This document shows, one piece after another, positions 1 to 6,762 of a stretch of DNA of 8,936 nucleotides. The position numbers and the translations under genes are program-made. Below the pieces are notes generated by a model. The model was not told the origin of the DNA. It searched no databases and worked only from the letters and a program-made list of their open reading frames with translations. Position 1 is the first letter of the stretch, and each line of letters starts with the position of its first letter. The DNA comes from Acidimicrobiales bacterium (lineage in GTDB: Bacteria; Actinomycetota; Acidimicrobiia; Acidimicrobiales; RAAP-2), in contig JASHWO010000166.1 of assembly GCA_030044045.1 (NCBI GenBank), forward strand, positions 1 to 8,936, read 5' to 3'.

Positions 1-417
1 CGGGAATGTGGCCTTGGGGGGGAACTTGGTTGTGGGCAGGGTGATGGCGGTGGTCTGGGTGGCAGGGGTGGCCCCGGTCGCCGTCACCGTGGTGGTGAGG
101 GTGACCCCCACGGTCAGTGTGGCCGAGTCACCGAAGAGGCCTGTGGCCGGGAAGGAGAACTTCATGCCGTAGTTCGTGAGTGTGAAGCCCTTGCCCGCTG
201 TGACCGTGCTCGGCAGGGTGCCGGTCGTGATGGTCCCGGGGATTGTGATCTTGGTGCCGCTCAGTGTGCAGGTGAGCAGGTAGCCGGTGCTGTCGGCCCC
301 GGCAGTGCCTGCGCTCAGGCTGGTCGTCACCCCCGCCCCGACGATCCCGAGGCCGGCCCCGCCGGCCAGGACCCCCACCACTGCCGCACCCATGGTGCGC
401 ATCCATCGTCCTCGCAC
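1..417 (-). CDS. Secreted protein, N-terminal part (runs off the left edge)
   Basis: An open minus-strand frame runs without a stop from position 417 off the left edge, giving about 139 residues. I chose GTG 417-415, which has AAGGGG six bases upstream and adds arginines before the hydrophobic stretch. ATG 402-400, preceded by GAGGA, is an equally possible start. The N-terminus (MRTMGAAVVGVLAGGAGLG, then AGVTTSLSAGTAGA) looks like a signal peptide. The mature part begins with a cysteine segment (YLLTCTLSG) and is rich in Thr, Val and Gly with regularly spaced beta-strand-like stretches, as in exported beta-sandwich domains. A similar pattern (FVCSVSGLSSGTVPAYVNAS) occurs inside the large neighbour encoded just upstream, so the two may share a module; that is inference. 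The gene lies 102 bp downstream of that gene on the same strand, separated by a strong hairpin, so it is probably transcribed at least partly on its own. No function can be assigned. Confidence 0.72.
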   Translation of the reverse strand, partial: MRGRWMRTMGAAVVGVLAGGAGLGIVGAGVTTSLSAGTAGADSTGYLLTCTLSGTKITIPGTITTGTLPSTVTAGKGFTLTNYGMKFSFPATGLFGDSATLTVGVTLTTTVTATGATPATQTTAITLPTTKFPPKATFP

Positions 418-459
418 TGCGATCCCCTTCGTTCGTCGTTCGTGTGTCGTGCTGGTTGC

Positions 460-497
460 CCGGCACCAGGGGCCGCCACTGCGACCCCCGGTGCCGG
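460..497 (-). terminator. Strong hairpin between two minus-strand genes
   Basis: CCGGCACC at 460-467 is perfectly complementary to GGTGCCGG at 490-497. After a one-base bulge (468), GGGG at 469-472 can pair with CCCC at 486-489, giving about 12 bp with a 13-base loop. It starts 23 bp after the stop codon of the large gene and ends 43 bp before the start of the next. There is no U-tract, which is common for actinobacterial terminators, so an attenuator or mRNA-stabilising role is also possible. Confidence 0.5.
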
Positions 498-519
498 CGT
501 ATGTTCCTGCGTGGTCCCT

Positions 520-3500
520 CTAGGAAGTGATGCTCACGATGGAGGCGCCGCTCAGTGTCTCGGTCAGCGCTGTACCGGCGAGCGCCGCGTCGCCGAACTG
601 GACCACCCGGCCGTTCGCCTCGACCTCGAGGTAGCCGGCGCCGTCTGTCGTGGGAAGCATGCCCACCACAGGGCTGGTGGCCGTGCCGGCCCCCGCGCCA
701 CCAACGGCAGCGCCGTAGAAGTGGGCACTGCCGAAGGCGAAGATGCCCCCGTCACTGGCCACCAGCCAGTAGCCGCCGCCTGTCGGGGTAGTGGCCATGG
801 AGGTGATGGGCCTGTCGAGGGTCATCGAGCCGGTCGAGCCGTGGAAGGCGGCCGAACCGAAGGCGAAGATGCCCCCGTCGGCGGCCACCTCGTAGTAGCC
901 CCTGCCTGTCGGGGCCGCCGCCATGGCCACCACCGGCTGGTTCAAGGGCTTGCCCCCCATGGAGCCGTAGAAGCCGGCCGCGCCGAAGGCGAAGATGCCG
1001 CCGTCACTGGCCACCTCCCAGTAGCCGTGGCCTGTGGGGGCCGCCGCCATGCCGACGATGGGGGCGTTGAGGGGTTTTCCACCCATGGAGCCGGAGAAGG
1101 GGGCGGTGCCGTAGGAGAAGATGCCCCCGTCAGAGGCCACCAGCCAGTAGCCGCCGCCTGTCGGGGTGGCGGCACTGCCCACGATGGGGGCGTTCAGGTG
1201 GATACCTCCTGCGGAGCCGTAGAAGGGGGCGTTGCCATAGGCGTAGACGCCGCCGTTGGAGGCGGTGAGGCGGTAGCCACGGGCTGTCACGAACAGGGTG
1301 GCCGGGTTGGTGGTGGCCGAGCCCGCTGCGTTGGTGAACACGGCGCGGTACTGGGTGTCGTTGTTCCCCTTGGTGCCCACCACACTGTAGGAGTCAGACG
1401 TGGCCCCGGTGATGTCGCTCCAGGTTGTCCCCCCGTCAGCCGAGACCTGCCACTGGACGCTGGGCGAGGTGCCCGAGGCGGCCGTCGTGAAGGTGGCGCT
1501 CTGGCCGGCCTTCACGCCTGCGCTGGTGGGCTGGGTCGTCACCACCGGGGCTGTGACCGGGGTGGGGTTGACCGTGTAGGGCACGGCCGACGACACGTTG
1601 AAGGGGATGCTTGTCTTCGCTGTCCCCGTCCAGGTGGCGGTGAAGGAGTGCGAGCCCACGGCCAGTGTGGAGACGCTCAGCGTCGCCGTGCCCCGGCTGG
1701 ACCCCGTGGTCGAGACCAGGGAGGTGCCCAGGCTCTTGGTGCCGTCGAAGAACTGCACCTGGGAGGTCGTCCCCCCTGTGGCCGACGTAGGGTAAACGTG
1801 GGCGGTGAGGGTCACCGGGCTGCCCACGGTGGCCGAGCCTGTGGGGCTGGCCGTGAGGGTGGTGCCGGCGACTTCGAACGACGTCACCGGGGCCGGCTTG
1901 GCCGCTGTGGCGGCGGTGCATGTCCAGGTTGTCAAACCGGTAAGCCACGATATTTTATCGTTGCCGACCGCGACCTCGCTTCCCGGAGCGGTTCCCTTCT
2001 TCAGCGGGACCGACGTCGTGATGCCCGTCCACGTCCCGACGCCTTCGCTCGAGGTAGCTGTTGCTCCAGTAAAGGTGACCGGTCCGGCCGTGGCGCTGGC
2101 ACCTGTCGGGGAGAAGCCGATGGAGGCCGCTTTCTGGCCTGTGTTGTAGAAGCTCGCCCCTACTGCCGGATCCATGACGAGCGTCACCTGCACGTCGCTC
2201 ACGCCGATCTTCTTTGTCGATGTGGCCAGCACCGCTGGCGCCGTGGTGCCCGACGCGTTCACGTACGCAGGAACGGTTCCCGAACTGAGCCCCGACACCG
2301 AGCACACGAACGGCGTCCCCGTCGGCGCTGCGAGCACCTTGAACGTGAACGAGTAGGTGCTCGATTTGTAGATGGTGTGCCCTGTGTAGCTCTTCGGCGT
2401 GTACGTGGCGACCACCGTGTACGTGGTCCCGACTGTCAGGCCGGCCGTGTCGTAGAGGGTCACCTTTGTGTAGCCTGTGTGGCCCTGTGCGATCGCCACT
2501 GTGCTCGTGGCGATCGTCGTGCTGCCGATGACGTAGCTGATGATGCCGGTCGGTGCCGGCAGGTGGTTAGAGGGCGTGATCGACCGTGTGGGCGCCACCT
2601 TGGACCCCAGCAACACGTCGAAGGTCTTGCGGACTGTCTTCTGGGACGCGCGATCGCTGTTGAGGACCGAGGTCGACGAGAACGGGGTCGGCGGGACGAC
2701 CGTCACCGAGCCGGTCCCCGTGGGGGCGGTGGTGGCCGTCGAGAACGGCGAGGTCGGGGTGCACGCCCCCGACGAGCAGGTCCCGTCGTAGAGGCCCGCC
2801 GTCACCGTCTGGGTGCCGTAGTAGTTGCTGGTCGGTGTCGGGTACTGGATGCGGAAGTCGACCGTCAGCGCCGTGCCCTTCGCCAGGGAGAACGACGTCG
2901 GGTGGGTGCATGAGCTCGCCGCCCCGGCGAAGTACCCGTAAACCGTGGTCAACGTTGTTGTGAAGCCGATCATTGTGCACCATGCCCCGCTGGTGTCTTT
3001 GTACTGGAGCACCTCGTCTGTCGTCGACGGTGTGTTGATGCCACTGAGGACCATTTTCACGAAGAGCTGACTCAACGCCGCACCGTTCGAGGGGTTTGTG
3101 ACGGTCACCGTGAATGTGTGCTCTGTCGCCGAGCCGCCGGTCACCGTAGCGGGTAGGCCGTTGACGCTGACCGTCGGCTTGGCCTCGATCACGTATGTGA
3201 GGGCGGTCGAGGCGCTGGCCTTGTAGCCGCCGCCACCGCCGAAGGTGGCGGTCAGCTTGTCGGTGCCCACCGGCAGGGTGGTCGTGGTGACGCTGGCCGA
3301 GCCACTGCTCACCGATGCGGTGCCGAGGACCGCTGTCCCGTCACGGAAGGTCACCGAGCCCTTGGCTGCCGTGGCCAGGGCTCCTGTGCTCTTCTTCACT
3401 GTGGCCTTCAGCGTCACCGAGGTGCCCGAGAGTTGCGGGCTGGCCGGCGTGGTCGAGAGGGCGAGTGTGGTCGGTGTCGCCGGCGGTGGGACGGCCAGTG

Positions 3501-4053
3501 TGCCGTGCAGGGTAAGGGAGAGCGAGCCGCCCCGGCCCGAGAATGTGGTGTTGAGCTCGCTCTGTGCGATGCAGCCTGTGCTGAAGTCCGGGACGATAAT
3601 GCTGGTGTCGGCCACGGTCACCGTCTTGGTGGTCGCTGTGTAGGACGACGCCGACGAGAGCACGACGTGCGTCGCGGGGGTAATACACTTTGCTGTCACC
3701 GGCTTGGTGATGTGGACCTCGTAGTCGATTGTCAGGCCGATCGACACCTGGCCGGCTGTGGTGACCGAGCCGGTCCCCTTGGTCGCTGTGACCTGGCTGA
3801 TGATGATTGTCTCTGTGGAGCCCTCGTTGGACTCCTTCTTCACGAGGGTCGTGAGCACCCCTGTGGCGATGGCCCCTGTAGTCGATGTCTCGGTGCCGGC
3901 GAAGACCGGCCCGGCCACCGGGGGCAGCGTTGTGGGCGAGCCGCTCTTGGTCGAGAAGGAGCCCGCCGTCATGGTGAGCGAGACCGCCTTGGTGGTTGTC
4001 GTCGCCTGGGCCGGGGCCTCGGCCACCGACACGCTCAGCACCCCGGCCAGCAT
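520..4053 (-). CDS. Giant secreted or surface protein with Ig-like modules and six GYWLVASDGG-type repeats
   Basis: From ATG 4053 this encodes 1177 residues. In order: end of a signal peptide (VSVAEAPAQA, about 1-17); Thr/Ser/Val-rich beta modules with Cys pairs (123/161, 359/382, 426/431, 584/712); a bacterial Ig-like (Big_3-type) module at about 193-288 (SVTFRDGTAVLGTA, LPVGTDKLTATFGG); a second at about 732-826 (VQFFDGTKSLGT, LAVGSHSFTATWTG); an Ig/I-set-like domain at about 836-923 (VKAGQSATFTTAASG, VQWQVSADGGTTW, YRAVFTNAAGSAT); and six repeats at 925-1172. No LPXTG motif or C-terminal membrane helix is visible, so the anchoring mode is unknown. ATG 4053 has no SD and cuts the signal peptide: the frame continues upstream through RRFFASGSRFG and ILAGFSALA, with no ATG, GTG or TTG before the in-frame stop at 4288-4290. 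The true start is probably ATG 4277, placed out of frame by a G10 run. A role as adhesin or surface-layer component is inferred from the architecture only. Confidence 0.85.
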   Translation of the reverse strand: MLAGVLSVSVAEAPAQATTTTKAVSLTMTAGSFSTKSGSPTTLPPVAGPVFAGTETSTTGAIATGVLTTLVKKESNEGSTETIIISQVTATKGTGSVTTAGQVSIGLTIDYEVHITKPVTAKCITPATHVVLSSASSYTATTKTVTVADTSIIVPDFSTGCIAQSELNTTFSGRGGSLSLTLHGTLAVPPPATPTTLALSTTPASPQLSGTSVTLKATVKKSTGALATAAKGSVTFRDGTAVLGTASVSSGSASVTTTTLPVGTDKLTATFGGGGGYKASASTALTYVIEAKPTVSVNGLPATVTGGSATEHTFTVTVTNPSNGAALSQLFVKMVLSGINTPSTTDEVLQYKDTSGAWCTMIGFTTTLTTVYGYFAGAASSCTHPTSFSLAKGTALTVDFRIQYPTPTSNYYGTQTVTAGLYDGTCSSGACTPTSPFSTATTAPTGTGSVTVVPPTPFSSTSVLNSDRASQKTVRKTFDVLLGSKVAPTRSITPSNHLPAPTGIISYVIGSTTIATSTVAIAQGHTGYTKVTLYDTAGLTVGTTYTVVATYTPKSYTGHTIYKSSTYSFTFKVLAAPTGTPFVCSVSGLSSGTVPAYVNASGTTAPAVLATSTKKIGVSDVQVTLVMDPAVGASFYNTGQKAASIGFSPTGASATAGPVTFTGATATSSEGVGTWTGITTSVPLKKGTAPGSEVAVGNDKISWLTGLTTWTCTAATAAKPAPVTSFEVAGTTLTASPTGSATVGSPVTLTAHVYPTSATGGTTSQVQFFDGTKSLGTSLVSTTGSSRGTATLSVSTLAVGSHSFTATWTGTAKTSIPFNVSSAVPYTVNPTPVTAPVVTTQPTSAGVKAGQSATFTTAASGTSPSVQWQVSADGGTTWSDITGATSDSYSVVGTKGNNDTQYRAVFTNAAGSATTNPATLFVTARGYRLTASNGGVYAYGNAPFYGSAGGIHLNAPIVGSAATPTGGGYWLVASDGGIFSYGTAPFSGSMGGKPLNAPIVGMAAAPTGHGYWEVASDGGIFAFGAAGFYGSMGGKPLNQPVVAMAAAPTGRGYYEVAADGGIFAFGSAAFHGSTGSMTLDRPITSMATTPTGGGYWLVASDGGIFAFGSAHFYGAAVGGAGAGTATSPVVGMLPTTDGAGYLEVEANGRVVQFGDAALAGTALTETLSGASIVSITS
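540..1283 (-). repeat. Six tandem 126-bp coding repeats (42-residue units)
   Basis: On the plus strand the anchor CCGAAGGCGAAGATGCC recurs at 731, 857 and 983, with variants at 1109 (CCGTAGGAGAAGATGCC) and 1235. The spacing is exactly 126 bp each time. A sixth, degenerate unit is anchored near 593, shifted by 12 bp because the fifth unit carries four extra residues (GGAGAG region). Each protein unit reads roughly GYW-VASDGGIFAFG-A-FYGSMGGKPLN-PIV-MA-APTG. The three central units are most alike and the two terminal units most diverged, as expected for internal duplication with later drift. Confidence 0.9.
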
Positions 4054-4172
4054 GGCCAGCGCTGAGAACCCGGCGAGAATCTGCCCGAAGCGCGACCCGG
4101 ACGCGAAGAACCGGCGGCCCGAGCCGCCGGTCGTACGTGAGAAACGTGCGCCAGAGGGCGCGAAGGTCGAGG

Positions 4173-4277
4173 TTAGGGCCTTGCTACCCCCCCCCCGATA
4201 ATTCGAGACGAGCCCGTCGCGGGCGTCTCGTTCGTCTCGGCGCGACCCTTGTCGCCACCGAACCGCCGGATCTGCAT
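4173..4277 (-). CDS. Probable true 5' end of the large surface-protein gene, cut off by a G10 frame break (or a 34-residue leader ORF)
   Basis: ATG 4277-4275 has an excellent SD (AAGGGGG, four bases upstream). It reads MQIRRFGGDKGRAETNETPA, then TGSSRIIGGGVARP and stops at TAA 4175-4173. The GGG codons are part of the ten-G run at 4187-4196. With eleven or eight G the frame would instead continue as GGGGSKALTSTFAPSGARF into the long downstream frame, which supplies the missing arginine-rich n-region and hydrophobic core of the signal peptide. That makes this segment most likely the first exon-like piece of the same gene. Alternatives are a genuine short leader peptide or an alternate start within the long frame, for which I see no usual start codon. 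Confidence 0.6.
   Translation of the reverse strand: MQIRRFGGDKGRAETNETPATGSSRIIGGGVARP
4187..4196 (-). other. Ten-base G:C homopolymer at the reading-frame break
   Basis: The plus strand has ten consecutive C (4187-4196), read as G10 in the mRNA. It sits where the frame opened by the strong start at 4277 must shift to meet the long downstream frame. Adding one G or removing two joins the frames. Mononucleotide runs of this length are prone to slipped-strand mispairing and also to base-calling error. Confidence 0.9.
4204..4230 (-). other. Hairpin just upstream of the G10 tract in the mRNA
   Basis: CGAGACG (4204-4210) pairs perfectly with CGTCTCG (4224-4230). After a two-base bulge (4211-4212), CCCG (4213-4216) pairs with CGGG (4220-4223), leaving a TCG loop. 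A second CGTCTCG at 4233-4239 is a direct repeat of the outer arm and could pair alternatively. The hairpin ends seven bases before the G run in the transcript. It lies inside the coding stretch that starts at 4277, so it may affect translation or slippage; that is inference. Confidence 0.5.
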
Positions 4278-4280
4278 GGA

Positions 4281-4287
4281 ACCCCCT
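4281..4287 (-). promoter_or_regulatory. Strong Shine-Dalgarno that decides the start at 4277
   Basis: Reading the minus strand, AAGGGGG is followed by TTCC and then ATG (4277-4275). No comparable SD precedes ATG 4053, whose upstream bases are CAGCGCTGGCC. This is the main reason to place the true start of the large protein at 4277. Confidence 0.7.
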
Positions 4288-4387
4288 TCAACCGCCGCTG
4301 TCAGTGTCTCCCGCTGTTCAAACCGCGGTGGATCGCCACCGCTCGAACATACGCTGGAACGGGTTGTACCACAGGTACCCCGTCGAA

Positions 4388-4405
4388 GGGAAGGGGGAAC
4401 GGTAA
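4388..4405 (-). promoter_or_regulatory. Shared upstream motif, copy A (surface-protein gene)
   Basis: The plus strand reads GGGAAGGGGGAACGGTAA. It matches copy B upstream of the XRE regulator except for one missing base and one substitution. On the minus strand it reads TTACCGTTCCCCCTTCCC and lies 111 bp upstream of ATG 4277. It has the same orientation relative to its gene as the other copies, so I read it as a regulator or sigma-factor binding site. Confidence 0.45.
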
Positions 4406-4533
4406 ATTCGCGTGTGGCCAGGGGCGGGAGCTGTGAGCTTCACGCTCCAACGAGCGGCGCCCACTCACCTCGGATCATGAGCGAGTGGCTGGAGAGATCG
4501 GTGGCGACCATCTGCCTCTCGTAACGTGAGGCG

Positions 4534-4880
4534 GTGACAGAGGACGGGGTGCCGCCGGAGGCGATGATCCTCGCCGGGCCGAACGGAGCGGGGAAGACGA
4601 CGACCGCTGCTGAGCTGGTCCCCTCCGGGCTCCGGTTCTTGAACAGCGACGTGATCGCCGCACGCCTGCACGAGGAGGGCCATCCGCCTGCCGGATGGAG
4701 ATCGTCGCCGCTCGGGTACTGATCGGCCAGGTGCGCGAGACGGTGGCCGCCGGAGCGTCGTTCTGCATGGAGACGACTCTCGCAAGGCTGCAAGTTCGGT
4801 TAGGAATGGCTACGGATAGGGCTCGGATACCTGGTGACAGGTCGAATCAGGCGCCTTTGGGGTATTTGCCGAATCGGTAG
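4534..4880 (+). pseudogene. Remnant of a zeta-toxin-like / UDP-GlcNAc-kinase-type P-loop protein
   Basis: From GTG 4534 (or ATG 4564, preceded by GGAGG) the frame encodes a Walker A loop, MILAGPNGAGKTTTAAEL, then LRFLNSDVIAARL. This is the classic start of zeta-toxin-family kinases, including the Asp of the NxDxIA segment. The frame then breaks near 4692: the continuing homology is in another frame from about 4695 (MEIVAARVLIGQVRETVAAG, then ASFCMETTLA). This is consistent with loss of one base. Family resemblance ends around 4788. The rest (VRLGMATDRARIPG and on to TAG 4878-4880) is unrelated, so roughly the C-terminal half, with the substrate and lid residues, is missing. Intact relatives phosphorylate UDP-N-acetylglucosamine and act as toxins with an antitoxin partner; this copy should be inactive. 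It is the only plus-strand coding trace in the window, suggesting a decayed acquired toxin-antitoxin locus. Confidence 0.75.
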
Positions 4881-4916
4881 GTCTAGGGGGCCGTAGGCCG
4901 TCTGCGGCCGCTAGAC
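4881..4916. terminator. Hairpin between convergent units, likely bidirectional terminator
   Basis: GTCTAG (4881-4886) and CTAGAC (4911-4916) are perfect complements. Inside, GGCCG (4889-4893) pairs with CGGCC (4905-4909) after a small internal loop, giving about 11 bp and a loop of 11 bases. It lies 37 bp beyond the stop of the minus-strand propeller gene (4954) and directly after the end of the plus-strand toxin remnant, the expected place for a terminator serving both. There is no U-tract on either strand. Confidence 0.5.
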
Positions 4917-4953
4917 GAGAGGCTGGGAGAGGCCGCTCGAACTCCCGGACGTT

Positions 4954-6762
4954 CTACGAGTCGTTGTCTCGCAACACGACTGGTGCCGCTGTTTGCTTGG
5001 TAAACGCAGTGGAAGCCAGAGCGACGCAGGCTGTCGCGCTCGGACACGACAGCGCTGTAACTGTCGTGAGGTACAGCGCTGTGGCGTCGACGTGTTGCTG
5101 CTCGGAGACTGTCGAACTCTTTGGGAGTGTCGCCGCCGTCCACGATGCGCCGCCGTCGTGCGTCGAAGTGATGGCGCCGATTGAGCTCTGGCTGGTCGTG
5201 GGCGCACTTCTACCGGTCACGATACAGGTGCTCGGCTCTGGGCAACTTATTCCTGACGCGTAGACAAGCGAGAACCCTGCCCCGGGCGTAACGTGCCACG
5301 TCCGTCCTCCTGTTGGCGAGCTGAGGACCGCATAGTGATTCGGCGTAGACCCCGAACCACGGTCTGCCACTGCGAGGCAGTCGCCATCACGGGCGCAAGA
5401 GAGAGCCTGAACGGCACCAAGGTCGCTCGGCAGTTCAGCCACGTGCCAGTGCGCTCCTCCGTCGTCCGTATAGAGCGCGGCAGCCGTTGTGGGACGAAAC
5501 TGCCCAGCGACGTTCGCTGTCACCGATCCTGCGAGGGCGCAGTCTCGGGATGAGGCGCAAGACAGGCTATGAACGAACGGGTAGAAAGACGACGGCAGGT
5601 TCACGGCCGACCATGACGTGCCTGCGCTCGTCGTCTCTACAGCGATGGCCCTTTCGGTCGATGTTCCCCCTGTTACAGCGGGAGGACCGGAGAAGCCCAC
5701 GCCGACACAGGTGGAGAGGGCAGGACACGACAGCGCCTCCACCCGGGCAACGCCAGCGGGGAGCCGGTGCTCCGTCCAGGTTGCGCCGCCGTCTGAGGTC
5801 GCGACAGCGACGGCCTGCTCGGCACCTGTTGTGCCCGGCGCCACCCCCGTCCCGATGCACGTGCTCGACGCATGACAGGCGAGCGCTGCGGTGAGTTCCA
5901 CACCGGCGGGAAGGTTCCGAGGCGTCCAGGCCGTGCCCCCGTCGGTGCTTACCTCTACGGTCGAGCTCCCGGTCCCGGTGATGTTTGCGAAGCAGGTCAT
6001 AGAACTCGGACAGCTCACGTACACAGAACCGATGCCGGTCGACGCCAACCGCCATGCCGGCTGGTCGATGTCACCGGCCAAAGTCCAAGCGGCGAGACGC
6101 GGCGTGGGGGAGGGGACGGGCGACTGCTGATTGAGGACGACGGTGGCGCCGACGGCGATGGCCGCGGCGGCTGCCGCCACGGCAGCGCGCCATGCCAATC
6201 GTCGGCGGCCTGGGTGAGCCCGGAACTCCCAGCGGCGCCCAGGATCGCGCAAGCCGAACACCGCCGTCGCGGCAATCGCCACATCTTCGATCTCTGCTGG
6301 CGAACGGCGGACCACGTCTGACCATCCGGAGTTCGGGTACCGGCGGAGGCTGTCGGCGAACTGGGCCAGCCAAGGGCCTGCATCCGCCCCGGCGACATCC
6401 AGGAGCGTCTGTTTAGTGTGGTGGCCCGGGAAGAATCGGTAGAGCCACCAGGCACCGAAGATGTCCTGGCGATCCAGCAGGCCCAGGTACTTGTGGGTAC
6501 GGCCGTCGGCTGATACGGACACGGGGCCGTCCAGGGCGTCTCGCATCTCGGTGAGCAGCGACACCCAGTGGCCGAACGGCTGCGTTGCCAGCCCGTCGGC
6601 GAAAGCCAGCGTGTCGTTTTCCAGGCCCGGTGCCGCCGCCATCAGCTCGTCGTAGGTCGCGGGGCCGGGCGAGGCCATGTAGGCCAGCAGCGCGTCGAAA
6701 TAGCGCCGCCGCTGCTCGGTGCCCCACTCCCGGGGGAGGGGTGGCGTCACGTCGGGTCCCAC
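4954..6762 (-). CDS. Membrane-anchored protein: cytosolic domain, one TM helix, outer beta-propeller with Asp-box and CxxxxxC repeats
   Basis: 602 residues from GTG 6762, the first start after an in-frame TAG six bases upstream; the SD (AGGTAG) is modest. Residues 1-189 form a charged, Trp-rich cytosolic domain I do not recognise (YFDALLAYMASPG, IFGAWWLYRFFPGHH). About 190-210 is a single helix (AVAAAAAAIAVGATVVL) after an Arg-rich stretch, which predicts N-in/C-out topology. The outer part holds seven Cys-x5-Cys motifs (251/257, 296/302, 346/352, 402/408, 456/462, 507/513, 573/579), each on an LSCPS-type strand. Asp-box-like segments lie between them (STDGGTAWT 272, TSDGGATWT 322, TDDGGAHWH 432, THDGGASWT 534, and degenerate forms near 377 and 481). 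This alternation is typical of BNR/sialidase-like propeller repeats, and seven units suggest a seven-bladed propeller. No sialidase catalytic residues are apparent. A sensing or binding role linked to the cytosolic domain is inference. No sigma-factor gene lies next to it. Confidence 0.88.
   Translation of the reverse strand: MGPDVTPPLPREWGTEQRRRYFDALLAYMASPGPATYDELMAAAPGLENDTLAFADGLATQPFGHWVSLLTEMRDALDGPVSVSADGRTHKYLGLLDRQDIFGAWWLYRFFPGHHTKQTLLDVAGADAGPWLAQFADSLRRYPNSGWSDVVRRSPAEIEDVAIAATAVFGLRDPGRRWEFRAHPGRRRLAWRAAVAAAAAAIAVGATVVLNQQSPVPSPTPRLAAWTLAGDIDQPAWRLASTGIGSVYVSCPSSMTCFANITGTGSSTVEVSTDGGTAWTPRNLPAGVELTAALACHASSTCIGTGVAPGTTGAEQAVAVATSDGGATWTEHRLPAGVARVEALSCPALSTCVGVGFSGPPAVTGGTSTERAIAVETTSAGTSWSAVNLPSSFYPFVHSLSCASSRDCALAGSVTANVAGQFRPTTAAALYTDDGGAHWHVAELPSDLGAVQALSCARDGDCLAVADRGSGSTPNHYAVLSSPTGGRTWHVTPGAGFSLVYASGISCPEPSTCIVTGRSAPTTSQSSIGAITSTHDGGASWTAATLPKSSTVSEQQHVDATALYLTTVTALSCPSATACVALASTAFTKQTAAPVVLRDNDS

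Larger units (their letters stand above)
4278..4533. other. Divergent intergenic region with dyads
   Basis: These 256 bp separate the start of the minus-strand surface-protein gene from the plus-strand toxin remnant. They hold a 7-bp dyad with a 4-base centre (GCGGTGG 4325-4331, CCACCGC 4336-4342). A sequence close to the actinobacterial LexA box follows at 4344-4357 (CGAACATACGCTGG, 12 of 14 positions by my reading of the consensus). A 5-bp dyad lies at 4366-4378 (GTACC-aca-GGTAC), then the G-rich motif listed separately. Fragments upstream of the toxin remnant (4433-4528) may be the debris of a partner gene, but none is intact. I see no well-spaced -35/-10 pair. Confidence 0.4.

Noticed and set aside
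442..2913. Long plus-strand open frame (823 codons) across the giant protein gene
   Set aside because: Its product is an Arg/Gly/His-rich low-complexity shadow in GC-rich DNA. The opposite strand encodes clear Ig-like domains and repeats.
3433..4065. Plus-strand frame of 210 codons antisense to the start of the giant gene
   Set aside because: Composition is Arg/Gly/Cys-rich with no domain signal; it mirrors the coding strand's codon bias.
4440..4793. Minus-strand frames of 97-117 codons antisense to the toxin remnant
   Set aside because: The plus strand carries the P-loop and ETTL motifs of the zeta family, so the opposite frames are shadows.
4836..4860. GGTCGAATC resembling a tRNA T-loop, possible attachment-site remnant
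   Set aside because: No 5-bp T-stem, acceptor stem or anticodon arm can be formed around it, and no matching direct repeat was seen in the window.
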